From positions 1-46,677 of the forward strand of contig SKRM01000041.1 of NCBI GenBank assembly GCA_007118495.1: a DNA stretch of 46,677 nt, in the 5' to 3' direction. Below the pieces are notes generated by a model. That model saw only the letters and a list, made by a program, of their open reading frames with translations. It was not told where the DNA came from and ran no database searches. Made by a program: the position numbers and the translations under genes. Below are positions 7,169-15,686 of this stretch, piece by piece (position 1 is the first letter of the stretch; every line of letters starts with the position of its first letter). Source of the DNA: Bacteroidales bacterium (GTDB taxonomy: Bacteria > Bacteroidota > Bacteroidia > Bacteroidales > UBA7960).

Positions 7169-8386
7169 GTGATCCATATTGCCCTACCTGCAATGCATGA
7201 GGCAGAGACCCTGCCTCTTACCCTCGATTGTCTGACGCGCCAGTCAATGGATGATTTTATGGTCTGGATCTGTGTTAACCAGCCAGATGACTGGTGGGCT
7301 GACCCTGGTAAAAAAGCAATTTGTGAGAACAACCGGCAAACACTAGACTACCTTAACGGGTTAGATACCTTACCCATAAAAGTTCTTGATCGCAGCAGTC
7401 CCGGTAAAGGATGGTCGTCAAGGGCATATGGTGTGGGTCTGGCAAGAAAAACCACCATGGATTATATCAACAGCTTTGCGCAAGTTGATGATCTGATAGT
7501 GAGCCTTGATGCAGATACATGGGTTGGAGAAGAATACCTGGAAAATGTATTGGAGGTTTTTAGGAAATATCCAAAGGCGGTGGCCTTATCCAACCCTTAT
7601 TATCACAGGCTTACAGGTGATAAGTATCTTGACCGGGCCATTTTAAGGTATGAAATTTACATGCGGCACTACGTCATCAATATGTGGCGCATAGGGTCTC
7701 CTTACCAGTTTACGGCATTGGGTTCGGCCATGGCAGTTCCTGTATGGTCATACAGGAAAATTGGTGGCATGACTCCCAAAAAAAGCGGTGAGGATTTTTA
7801 TTTTTTGCAAAAATTGCGCAAGACCGGATGGATTTGCAATTATAACCAAAGCAGGGTTTATCCTGCTACCAGGTATTCTGACAGGGTATTTTTTGGAACC
7901 GGTCCTGCACTCATCAAAGGCAGCCAGGGAAATTGGAAAAGCTACCCCATTTACAGCCATATCTTGTTTGATAAAATAAAAGAGGCATATGAAAAAATTC
8001 CTGAACTGTACCTGGCAAATACAGAGACACCGCTGTCATCATTTCTGAGAGAGCAGTTTAAGAATGATGACCCCTTGGGTCCGTTGCGTGATAACGCCTC
8101 ATCGGCCGAACAATTTGCAAGGGCATTTCATGAGAAATTGGATGGATTGAGGCTACTACAGTTTCTGAAAAGCTACCATGATGCGGCCCCCCGGCGTGAT
8201 GAGGAAAATCTCATGGACTTTATGCAGGCTTTTTTTGCCAAAAAGTTAGAAACTTGCTTCAGCAGCCATGAGAAGGCACTTTTTTGTCAATTGTGTTTTG
8301 AAAGCTCTTCTGTGGAACTTATGGATAAAATTCGTAATTTATTGGTAGAAATTGAAACAGAGTATCAACAAAACGACAGGCCATGA
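7169..8386 (+). CDS. Family 2-like glycosyltransferase (probable GTG start)
   Basis: The protein has a GT-A fold like family 2 glycosyltransferases. A first strand and P-loop-like turn (HIALPAMHEAETLPLTL) is followed by a central DxD motif in VSLDADTWVG, which binds the metal and sugar nucleotide, and a later GEDFYFLQKL segment supplying the catalytic acid (ED). The start is uncertain. An ATG at 7070 would put 80 bases inside the DUF4199 gene with no family similarity, while an ATG at 7196 would remove the first conserved strand. GTG at 7169 fits best and gives about 405 residues. No membrane segment is evident. The acceptor is unknown. The last 4 bases overlap miaA. Confidence 0.85.
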   Translation: MIHIALPAMHEAETLPLTLDCLTRQSMDDFMVWICVNQPDDWWADPGKKAICENNRQTLDYLNGLDTLPIKVLDRSSPGKGWSSRAYGVGLARKTTMDYINSFAQVDDLIVSLDADTWVGEEYLENVLEVFRKYPKAVALSNPYYHRLTGDKYLDRAILRYEIYMRHYVINMWRIGSPYQFTALGSAMAVPVWSYRKIGGMTPKKSGEDFYFLQKLRKTGWICNYNQSRVYPATRYSDRVFFGTGPALIKGSQGNWKSYPIYSHILFDKIKEAYEKIPELYLANTETPLSSFLREQFKNDDPLGPLRDNASSAEQFARAFHEKLDGLRLLQFLKSYHDAAPRRDEENLMDFMQAFFAKKLETCFSSHEKALFCQLCFESSSVELMDKIRNLLVEIETEYQQNDRP

Positions 8387-9324
8387 CTCCAGGAAAAAAA
8401 CCACCTCTTTTGGTAATTACAGGACCTACTGCCACTGGAAAAACACGCCTTGCAGCCCTGCTTGGTTCACAGTTTGACGGAGAAATAATTAGTGCCGATT
8501 CAAGACAAGTATACAGAGGTATGGATATCGGATCGGGAAAAGACCAGGATGATTATGTGGTTGACGGAATGCTCGTACCATACCATCTGGTGGATATTGT
8601 TGATCCGGGTTATGAATACAATGTATATGAATACCAGCAAGACTTTTTCAAAGCATACAACCATATACTGTCAAGAGGGAAACAGCCCATATTATGCGGA
8701 GGAACCGGATTGTATATTGAAGCTGTGATAAGTGGATACCGGTTTAGTGAAGTACCTGTCAATGATGAGCTCAGAATGGAGTTATCTTACCTGACCATGG
8801 CTGAGCTTACCGAAAAACTGACCAGCATTCGACCCCTTCATAACACCACCGATACAGCTGACCGTAACCGGTTGGTCAGGGCAATTGAAATTGCCATGCA
8901 TAACCAGGATTCAGACACTGGCAGTGATGATGGCCTTCAAAGTCTGGATCCCATATTGTTTGGGATCAGTTTTGAGCGATCAGAGTTGAGAGAAAGAATC
9001 AGCAATCGACTTAAGCAACGTATTGAAGAGGGATTGACAAAAGAAATAGAGTTGTTGCTTGATAAAGGATTACAGCCTGAGCAGCTAACCTTTTATGGGC
9101 TGGAGTACAGATATGTTACCCAATATGTAACCGGAGAGATAAGGCGTGATGAAATGACACGAAAACTCAATACGGCCATCCATCAGTTTGCCAAGCGTCA
9201 AATGACCTGGTTTAGACGAATGGAAAAAAAAGGACATAAAATACATTGGATAGACGGCAGGCTTTCATCTGAAGAAAAAATCAGACAGATCACCGAACAT
9301 ATTGGGTGGGTTGGTAATAACTGA
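8383..9324 (+). CDS. miaA: tRNA dimethylallyltransferase MiaA
   Basis: MiaA transfers a dimethylallyl group to N6 of adenosine 37 in tRNAs reading UNN codons. The 313-residue protein has the P-loop GPTATGKT (residues 14-21), the signature SADSRQVYRGMDIGSGK (37-53), the CGGTGLYIEA motif near residue 107, DRNRLVRAIEI, and the C-terminal KRQMTWFRR with the conserved Arg-Gln-x-x-Trp. The ATG overlaps the glycosyltransferase stop by four bases, so translation is probably coupled. Length and motifs are all normal. Confidence 0.96.
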   Translation: MTPGKKPPLLVITGPTATGKTRLAALLGSQFDGEIISADSRQVYRGMDIGSGKDQDDYVVDGMLVPYHLVDIVDPGYEYNVYEYQQDFFKAYNHILSRGKQPILCGGTGLYIEAVISGYRFSEVPVNDELRMELSYLTMAELTEKLTSIRPLHNTTDTADRNRLVRAIEIAMHNQDSDTGSDDGLQSLDPILFGISFERSELRERISNRLKQRIEEGLTKEIELLLDKGLQPEQLTFYGLEYRYVTQYVTGEIRRDEMTRKLNTAIHQFAKRQMTWFRRMEKKGHKIHWIDGRLSSEEKIRQITEHIGWVGNN

Positions 9325-9355
9325 TTTGTGAATATAAGTAGTTTTCCTAATTTTG
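9325..9355 (+). promoter_or_regulatory. Bacteroidota-type promoter of the M14 carboxypeptidase gene
   Basis: TTTG (9325-9328), a 19-base spacer and TAATTTTG (9348-9355) match the consensus in sequence and spacing. The element begins immediately after the miaA stop and predicts a leader of about 38 bases before the ATG at 9400. Confidence 0.65.
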
Positions 9356-9399
9356 ACCGTACTACATATCTACACTAACCAATATAATACACTACCAAC

Positions 9400-10857
9400 A
9401 TGAAGCGAATTTTATTCTTAATTGTGGCCGCATCGGCTTTTCTTTCTTATGCTTGCAGCCAACCACTTCAAACCCCTACAGAAAAAACCGGATTTACCCA
9501 ACCGGCCAACTATGAGCAGATCAGACAGTTTTGTGAAGAAGCTGCCCTGTTGCATGACCAGCTTGAGCTGGACATTTTTGGTCAGTCAGCAGAAGGACGT
9601 GATTTGCTGGTTATAAAGGCGAAAAATCCCAAAGTTTCAGATAGTGAGACTCTTCGTGTTCTGTTTTTTGCACAACAACATGGCAATGAACAGGCAAGTA
9701 AAGAAGGGAGTCTGCTCCTGATCAGAGACCTGGCCGAAGGAAAATATGATCATTGGCTTCAGCGCATGGAGATTTGGATTGTTCCACAGGTAAACCCGGA
9801 TGGAGGCGAAGAAAACCGCAGGGCCAATAGTATGAATCTTGATCTGAACCGCGACCATGTGGTGATGCAGGCCCCCGAAACCAGGGCTTTGCACGCACTG
9901 TTTCGTGGGTTTATGCCCCATGTAAGCATTGATGTGCATGAATACCAACCATACAGACAGGCCTGGTCCAATTATGGAGGATATAAGCAATTCGATGTTC
10001 AGGTAGGTGTAACTACCAATATTAATATTGATCAGACCATACAGCAATATAGCCTGAACCAGGTTCTGGATCATATTGAAAGACATTTAACTGACAGGGG
10101 TTTCTCATTTCATAACTACCTGGTAGGTCCCCCGCCGTCTGAAGGAATTACAAGGCACTCAACGGTAGATATAAACGACGGGCGACAAAGCTTTGGCATA
10201 TTACAGACCATGTCATTTATCTACGAAGGTATTAACGGAAGGGATGGTTTCGCTGAAAATCTTGCCCACAGAAGTCAGGGTCAGCTTGAAGCGAAACTGG
10301 CATTAATGAATTACATGTACGAAAATCACCATGAGGTGGTCTCGATGGTCAATAAAGCCAGAGAAATGATGATCAGTGGCAAAATGCCCGAGACTGTGGC
10401 CATACGCACCGGTTATTTTCCAGGAGAAGAGCCACTTGAATTGCCATTGAAGTCATCTGCTACCGGAATGGATACCATCGTAATAGTAGACAACTACCAT
10501 CCTTTGGTTAAACCTTTGCTTGAAGTGAGGCGCCCCATGGGATATGTCTTACCAGCGCATGATAAGAAATTGATTGAATGGCTCGATCTTCATCAGATAC
10601 AATATAAAAATGATTTACCATCAGGGGTATCTGTTTATGCTTGTGAGGCAATTGAAAGAAGCCAAACTCCATATGCTGTCAAAAAGGTCTTGTCAATAAA
10701 TCAGCAAGATTATGTGTATGTGCCGGTCAATCAGCTTCACGGTAATTTTTTGGTGCTTACCCTTGAGCCCTTGTCAGAATTAAGCATAGCCCGTCTTCCC
10801 TTGTTTTCATATTTATTGGATGAGTACAGTATGTATCCCATACATCGTGTTGACTGA
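9400..10857 (+). CDS. M14-family zinc carboxypeptidase, probable lipoprotein
   Basis: The first 19 residues are a lipoprotein-like signal ending LSYAC, so the mature protein is probably anchored in an outer or inner membrane leaflet. The M14 metallocarboxypeptidase motifs follow in order: zinc ligands His94 and Glu97 in QQHGNEQAS, the substrate-binding Asn-Arg pair in DLNRDH (150-151), the third zinc ligand His180 in DVHEY, and the catalytic Glu276 in FIYEG. The catalytic domain covers about residues 35-320; the remaining 160 residues are an extra domain I cannot assign. It would remove C-terminal residues from peptides or act on cell-wall peptides. It has its own promoter and sits upstream of glutamine synthetase. 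Confidence 0.88.
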   Translation: MKRILFLIVAASAFLSYACSQPLQTPTEKTGFTQPANYEQIRQFCEEAALLHDQLELDIFGQSAEGRDLLVIKAKNPKVSDSETLRVLFFAQQHGNEQASKEGSLLLIRDLAEGKYDHWLQRMEIWIVPQVNPDGGEENRRANSMNLDLNRDHVVMQAPETRALHALFRGFMPHVSIDVHEYQPYRQAWSNYGGYKQFDVQVGVTTNINIDQTIQQYSLNQVLDHIERHLTDRGFSFHNYLVGPPPSEGITRHSTVDINDGRQSFGILQTMSFIYEGINGRDGFAENLAHRSQGQLEAKLALMNYMYENHHEVVSMVNKAREMMISGKMPETVAIRTGYFPGEEPLELPLKSSATGMDTIVIVDNYHPLVKPLLEVRRPMGYVLPAHDKKLIEWLDLHQIQYKNDLPSGVSVYACEAIERSQTPYAVKKVLSINQQDYVYVPVNQLHGNFLVLTLEPLSELSIARLPLFSYLLDEYSMYPIHRVD

Positions 10858-10874
10858 TTAATGACATATATTTG

Positions 10875-10903
10875 CGCACCCCTCCTTTTTAAGGGGGGGT
10901 GTG
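10875..10903. terminator. GC-rich hairpin between carboxypeptidase and glnN
   Basis: A nine-base-pair stem with one wobble pair (10877-10885 with 10893-10901, loop TTTTTAA) lies 17 bases after the carboxypeptidase stop. No T run follows on either strand, so it is not a canonical intrinsic terminator. It may still end transcription or protect a 3' end, or be a copy of a dispersed palindrome. Confidence 0.4.
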
Positions 10904-10923
10904 TGAAAAAAAATACACATTTA

Positions 10924-10956
10924 TTTGAAGTACCCATAAAAATATGCTTATATTTG
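10924..10956 (+). promoter_or_regulatory. Bacteroidota-type promoter of glnN
   Basis: TTTG (10924-10927), a 21-base spacer and TATATTTG (10949-10956) match the consensus. The predicted transcript start lies only about 10 bases before the ATG at 10972. This also argues against longer versions of the protein starting at 10861. Confidence 0.65.
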
Positions 10957-10971
10957 AAAAAAAATACAAAT

Positions 10972-13158
10972 ATGAGCAATCGCTACAGTGCCATCCAGGC
11001 AGCCCTCCAACACCGCGAAATCGCTTTTGAATTACCAAAAGAAAAAGTTTCGGAGTACTATGCCAGAGACGTATTTACCTTGCAGGTAATGCGAGATTAT
11101 TTACCTTTTGATGTATTTGAGCAAATAACCGGGAGCTCGGCAGCCAATGAACAAATTGACAAAAAACTGGCCGATCTTGTTGCCGCTGCCATGAAAGCCT
11201 GGGCTATTTCAAGGGGAGCATCCCATTATACACATTGGTTTTTGCCATTAAACGGGGCTACAGCTGAAAAGCATGATGCATTTTTTACCCCTATTGGAGC
11301 AAATTCATCAATCGAACAATTTGACGGAAGTCAACTCATTCAGCAAGAACCAGATGCCAGTAGTCTGCCCAGCGGTGGCCTGCGAAACACTTTTGAAGCC
11401 AGGGGTTACTCAGCATGGGATCCATCCTCTCCCGCATTTATCATGGATGGAACCTTGTGTATTCCCACCATTTTCATCGCTTATACAGGTGAAGCCCTTG
11501 ATTATAAAACCCCTTTACTGAAAAGTCTTTCACTAATCAATGATATTGGTGTTGAAGTTTGCCAGATGTTTGACCGCAATGTGGAGAAAGTATACCCAAC
11601 CCTGGGTTGGGAACAGGAATATTTTCTCATTGATGAATCCTTATACTTTGCCAGACCAGACCTTACCTTATGCGGCAGAACGTTATGCGGCCATACACCG
11701 GCGAGGGGCCAGCAAATGGAAGATCATTATTTTGGTTCTATCCCCGAACGTGTAACTGCGTTTATGAAAGAATTTGAGGTGGCAGCCTGGCGACTAGGTA
11801 TACCGGTAAAAACCAGACATAATGAGGTTGCGCCAAACCAATTTGAACTGGCGCCGGTATTTGAAGAGGCCAATTTGGCCATCGACCATAACCAGCTGGT
11901 CATGGTTGTAATGCAGAAAGTTGCCCGAAAACACCGTTTCAGGATTTTGTTTCATGAAAAACCCTTTGATGGGGTGAATGGTTCGGGCAAGCATAACAAT
12001 TGGTCTTTGGCCACCAATACCGGTAAAAACTTACTTAGTCCGGGTCACACACCAAAAACAAACCTTTTATTTCTAACTTTTTTCATCAATTTCATCAGGG
12101 CGGTCAGTGAATATCCAGGACTCATAAGAGCAGCCATTGCTTCTGCTGGTAACGATCACAGGCTTGGCGCCAATGAAGCCCCTCCTGCAATTATTTCAGT
12201 GTTTATCGGAAAACAACTTAATAGTGTTCTGAAAGATCTGGAAGCAAGGGTAAAAGACAGGAAGATGACTCCTGATGAAAAGTCTGAATTAAAGCTGAAT
12301 ATCGGAAAAATTCCTAAAATTATTATCGACAATACAGACAGGAACAGAACATCTCCGCTGGCTTTTACGGGCAATAAATTTGAGTTCAGGGCAGTGGGCT
12401 CTTCAGCTAATTGTGGTCCGTCGGTAATTGTACTGAATACTATTGTGGCAGATCAGCTTAAGCAGTTTAAAAAGCAAGTTGATAGCCTGATGGAAAAGAA
12501 TGTTGAAAAAGATGAAGCCATTTTCAGAATTCTTCGGAAATATATTGGTGAGTCAAGACATATCCTTTTTGAGGGGAACAATTACAGCAAAGAATGGATA
12601 GATGAAGCTGCCAGTCGCGGTTTGCCCAATATTAAAAACACACCCGAATCACTTGAAGAATATATTGCCGGTAAAACCATCAGGTTGTTTTCACAAAACA
12701 ATGTCCTTACCGAAAAAGAACTTGTGGCAAGGTATGAAATCAGGATGGAAACTTATGCAAAAGTCTTGCAAATTGAGTCGAGGGTTCTTGCTGACCTGGC
12801 AGGAAACCATATTATTCCGGCAGCCATCAGGTACCAGAATCTGGTTATGGAGAACGTACAACGGCTTAAGGAAACCCTTCCTGAACAACTTTTTAATGAA
12901 CACGGCGCACAGCAGATCCATGCAATCACAAAAATATCAGAGCATATTTCTCATATCAGAAACAATGTCAGTACCATGATCAATGCCCGCAAAGACGCCA
13001 ACAAACTTGAGGACTCCTCAAAACGGGCATATGCTTATTGCAATCGTGTAAAACCACTCCTTGAGGTAATTCGTTACCATATTGACAAACTTGAAATTTT
13101 GGTTGAGGATAGCATGTGGCCTTTGCCAAAATACAGAGAATTATTGTTCATCAAATAA
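10972..13158 (+). CDS. glnN: Glutamine synthetase type III
   Basis: GlnN makes glutamine from glutamate, ammonia and ATP. The start at 10972 (MSNRYSAIQ) gives 728 residues, the size of the large type III enzymes found in Bacteroidota and cyanobacteria; types I and II are about 470 and 370. Catalytic blocks are visible: GWEQEYFLID, RHNEVAPNQFELAP, HEKPFDGVNGSGKHNNWS (metal and ATP site), DRNRTSPLAFTG and FEFRAVGSSANCGPS. The C-terminal third is the helical type III extension. An upstream in-frame ATG at 10861 would translate the hairpin and promoter region and is rejected. No GlnK or other nitrogen regulator gene is nearby. The SDR gene follows after 5 bases. Confidence 0.96.
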   Translation: MSNRYSAIQAALQHREIAFELPKEKVSEYYARDVFTLQVMRDYLPFDVFEQITGSSAANEQIDKKLADLVAAAMKAWAISRGASHYTHWFLPLNGATAEKHDAFFTPIGANSSIEQFDGSQLIQQEPDASSLPSGGLRNTFEARGYSAWDPSSPAFIMDGTLCIPTIFIAYTGEALDYKTPLLKSLSLINDIGVEVCQMFDRNVEKVYPTLGWEQEYFLIDESLYFARPDLTLCGRTLCGHTPARGQQMEDHYFGSIPERVTAFMKEFEVAAWRLGIPVKTRHNEVAPNQFELAPVFEEANLAIDHNQLVMVVMQKVARKHRFRILFHEKPFDGVNGSGKHNNWSLATNTGKNLLSPGHTPKTNLLFLTFFINFIRAVSEYPGLIRAAIASAGNDHRLGANEAPPAIISVFIGKQLNSVLKDLEARVKDRKMTPDEKSELKLNIGKIPKIIIDNTDRNRTSPLAFTGNKFEFRAVGSSANCGPSVIVLNTIVADQLKQFKKQVDSLMEKNVEKDEAIFRILRKYIGESRHILFEGNNYSKEWIDEAASRGLPNIKNTPESLEEYIAGKTIRLFSQNNVLTEKELVARYEIRMETYAKVLQIESRVLADLAGNHIIPAAIRYQNLVMENVQRLKETLPEQLFNEHGAQQIHAITKISEHISHIRNNVSTMINARKDANKLEDSSKRAYAYCNRVKPLLEVIRYHIDKLEILVEDSMWPLPKYRELLFIK

Positions 13159-13163
13159 ATCAT

Positions 13164-13949
13164 ATGGATAAAAAAGTTTTTCTCATATCAGGTGGAAGTT
13201 CAGGCATAGGTTTAGCTGTAGCTTCGTCATTGTTAAACCAGGGACATCATGTAATTTCATTAAGCCGCAGCAGTGAAAAGGTAGCAAGAGCCGCCAGGGA
13301 GTTTCCCGGCATTGCAGAACGGCTGGATTTTATGCAGGGAGACGTCTCTATAGCCGAAGATGCTCAAAAAATTGCGGAAAGTATCCATGAAAAATATGGG
13401 GTATTACACGGTTTGGTGAACAATGCCGGAGTATTGAGCAAGGGCAGCCTTGAAACTACAGAACAGACTGTCTGGGAAAAAACCCTGGCAGTTAATCTCA
13501 CAGGCCCCTTTATCCTGACAAAGGCATTGCTACCATTGCTTAAATCAGCTGGCGGAGCCTCTGTTGTCAACATCTCTTCAGTGGCTGGTTTAAAACCCGG
13601 AACCAGTCTTTCATACTCTGTCTCAAAAGCAGGTCTGGATATGTTTACCCGCTTTCTTGCGGGCGATCTGGGACCATATGGGATCAGGGTAAACTCGGTA
13701 AATCCCGGTTTGGTGAGAACACATATTCACCTTGACAACAGTATCACTGAAAGCCGTCAGGCATACGAGGATATGCTTGCAAAAGCCCGTGTGAGGTACC
13801 CTCTCCAACGTATTGGAATGCCTGAGGATATTGCATCAATGGTGGTGTTTCTGCTTTCTGAAGAATCATCATGGATAACAGGCAGTATCATGACAGTTGA
13901 CGGGGGTGTCATGGTTGAGAACGACTTGATTCCACCTAAGGAGCTATAG
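13164..13949 (+). CDS. Short-chain dehydrogenase/reductase (SDR)
   Basis: This 261-residue protein is a classical SDR oxidoreductase using NAD(P)H. It has the cofactor motif GGSSGIG (10-16), NNAG (86-89), the active-site Ser138/139, Tyr151 and Lys155 (YSVSK), and the later N-P-G turn (VNPGLVRTHIH). The C-terminal WITGSIMTVDGG segment is also typical. The substrate cannot be read from sequence. The start at 13164 was chosen because MDKKVFLISGG begins the first Rossmann strand; a longer frame would run into glnN. It is probably cotranscribed with glnN and is convergent with the APS reductase gene 17 bases away. Confidence 0.93.
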   Translation: MDKKVFLISGGSSGIGLAVASSLLNQGHHVISLSRSSEKVARAAREFPGIAERLDFMQGDVSIAEDAQKIAESIHEKYGVLHGLVNNAGVLSKGSLETTEQTVWEKTLAVNLTGPFILTKALLPLLKSAGGASVVNISSVAGLKPGTSLSYSVSKAGLDMFTRFLAGDLGPYGIRVNSVNPGLVRTHIHLDNSITESRQAYEDMLAKARVRYPLQRIGMPEDIASMVVFLLSEESSWITGSIMTVDGGVMVENDLIPPKEL

Positions 13950-13966
13950 GCTTGGCTGGTCGGTGG

Positions 13967-14689
13967 TCATGCCTGGCCCTGGTCTTTTTTTCTGTGCAGT
14001 CCGCATTCTTTGGAGTCAGGATTCTCCCACCACCATCTGCCTGCCCTGATATCCTCACCAGGCATGATGGCCCTGGTGCAGGGCTGACATCCCAGGCTTG
14101 GAAAACCTTTGTCATGTAGCGAATTGTAGGGCACCTTATTTGCCCGGATAAAATCCCATACCATTGCTTCGCTCCATTCAAGCAAGGGGTTTACCTTTAA
14201 TATCCGGTTATCCTTGTCCCATTCAACATATTGCAGACCGGTTCTGGTGGGTGATTGCTCTCTCCGTAGCCCGGTTATCCATATCTCCTGACCTTTCAAG
14301 GCCCGTCGAAGAGGCTCAATTTTTCTGATATGACAACATAATTTGCGGTTTTCAATGCTCTCATAGAACAGGTTAATCCCTTTGCTGTTGACCATTTCTT
14401 CAACCTTTCCGGCATCAGGAAACATAATCCTAATGTGGATGCCATAACGGTTGTTGGTTTTATGGATCAGCTCGTAAGTCTCATAAAATAACCTGCCTGT
14501 ATCAAGAGTGAATATAGGGGGATCAGACGTTATCTCTGAAAGCATATGGGTAATCACCTGGTCTTCAGCACCCATACTCGATGAGAACTGAACCTTTCCC
14601 GGATGTTGTTCAATAAGGTATGAAAGAATTTCTTCAGGTACCTTATCCTTGAAGTGCTGGTTATATTGTACAACTTTTTCTTTTGACAT
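13967..14689 (-). CDS. cysH: Assimilatory APS reductase (4Fe-4S type, CysH family)
   Basis: The 240-residue protein reduces activated sulfate to sulfite. The family core is present: SSSMGAEDQV (residues 36-45), TLDTGRLF (61-68) and ITGLRREQSPTR. Four cysteines, Cys118-Cys119 (KLCCHIRK) and Cys201-Cys204 (CQPC), match the 4Fe-4S cluster of plant-type and bacterial adenylylsulfate (APS) reductases. E. coli PAPS reductase lacks this cluster, so APS is the likely substrate. The catalytic C-terminal Cys229 lies in KECGLH. The start at 14689 (MSKEKVV) is 10 bases after the upstream hydrolase gene; a longer start would overlap it. Other sulfate assimilation genes (ATP sulfurylase, sulfite reductase) are not in the window. 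Confidence 0.92.
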   Translation of the reverse strand: MSKEKVVQYNQHFKDKVPEEILSYLIEQHPGKVQFSSSMGAEDQVITHMLSEITSDPPIFTLDTGRLFYETYELIHKTNNRYGIHIRIMFPDAGKVEEMVNSKGINLFYESIENRKLCCHIRKIEPLRRALKGQEIWITGLRREQSPTRTGLQYVEWDKDNRILKVNPLLEWSEAMVWDFIRANKVPYNSLHDKGFPSLGCQPCTRAIMPGEDIRAGRWWWENPDSKECGLHRKKDQGQA

Positions 14690-14699
14690 ATGGGTTTGA

Positions 14700-15566
14700 T
14701 TATTTACCTGCCGGGATATGATCAGACATGAATGAAGCAAGTGAAAAGATCTTGTCAGCCCTGACTCCTTTGGGTGTGTGTTTTAAGGTGCAGCATTCAT
14801 TGTCATAATCGTGTTCAAAAAACAGCACATAATTTTTCTCAACAGCCCTGTTCAGAAACTCCTCTTTCTCTTGCATGGATAAAACCGGGTCAATGTCGAA
14901 ACTTGGGATATAAGGCAAGGGAATATTACCAACTGCAGCTATAAAATCGGCCATATATGCCAGGGTATGCCCCTGCACATCAAAAAGAGGAACGATTTGT
15001 CCAATCGAATGCCCGTTTTTTATCTCCAGTTCTACCCCATGGCAGAACTTTCCTTCGTCATGAATAAATTCAAGATGACCACTTTCATAAAGCGGTAGAA
15101 GGTTTTCTTCAAAATAAGAAGCTTTTTCTCTAGGGTTTGGCTCCATGGCAGTTTCCCACTGTGCTTTGGAGCAATAATAGGTAGCATTGGGAAAAACCAG
15201 TTCGGGTGTTTTGCCATCTCCTGACCACTTTACAGCACCTCCCACATGGTCAAAGTGTAAGTGGGTTAAAATCACATCTGTAACCTGATCAGGCGTGTAG
15301 TTGTGCAATGCCAGAGAATGCTCAAGGCCTGCTGCATCAAACAAGTGATAGAATCCGAAAAACTTATCACTTTGCTTATTTCCCATACCGGTATCAACCA
15401 GGATGACTTTCTCGCCGGTATCAGCCAGTAAACATCTTGATGCAAGCGGAATCAGGTTATGTTCATCGGCTTTTGCAAATTTTTCCCAGATGGCTTTTGG
15501 CACGACACCAAAACACGCTCCCCCATCCATTTTGAAGTTTTCAGGAACTATAGGAAATAGTTTCAT
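14700..15566 (-). CDS. Metallo-beta-lactamase-fold hydrolase
   Basis: The 288-residue protein has the di-zinc signature HLHFDHVGG (His102, His104, Asp106, His107), His186 in GHSIGQ, Asp207 in MADF, and His252 in FEHDYD. Family members of this size include lactonases (AHL-lactonase-like) and related esterases. No signal peptide is present, so the protein should be cytoplasmic. It precedes the APS reductase by 10 bases on the same strand. MBL proteins that handle sulfur (persulfide dioxygenases) have a different motif spacing, so I do not claim a sulfur role. Confidence 0.88.
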   Translation of the reverse strand: MKLFPIVPENFKMDGGACFGVVPKAIWEKFAKADEHNLIPLASRCLLADTGEKVILVDTGMGNKQSDKFFGFYHLFDAAGLEHSLALHNYTPDQVTDVILTHLHFDHVGGAVKWSGDGKTPELVFPNATYYCSKAQWETAMEPNPREKASYFEENLLPLYESGHLEFIHDEGKFCHGVELEIKNGHSIGQIVPLFDVQGHTLAYMADFIAAVGNIPLPYIPSFDIDPVLSMQEKEEFLNRAVEKNYVLFFEHDYDNECCTLKHTPKGVRADKIFSLASFMSDHIPAGK

Positions 15567-15686
15567 TGTATTTAAAAGTTTAAATAGGTTTTATGAACTT
15601 GAAAATAGCAAAAATACTAAAACAAACCCCCCATAAAAGAAGGGCATTTACAAAAAACATATCTTTACGACACAAACAAGCCAGTT

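Noticed and set aside
10861-10971. N-terminal extension of glutamine synthetase from ATG 10861
   Set aside because: It would translate the GC-rich hairpin and promoter region, gives low-complexity Lys/Asn-rich residues, and exceeds the normal GSIII length.
14690-14740. Upstream start of APS reductase
   Set aside because: It overlaps the end of the MBL hydrolase gene; MSKEKVV at 14689 is the natural beginning.
15609-15626. Promoter for the MBL hydrolase on the minus strand
   Set aside because: TATTTTTG is present, but the nearest TTTG is only 6 bases away and no box is found at normal spacing.
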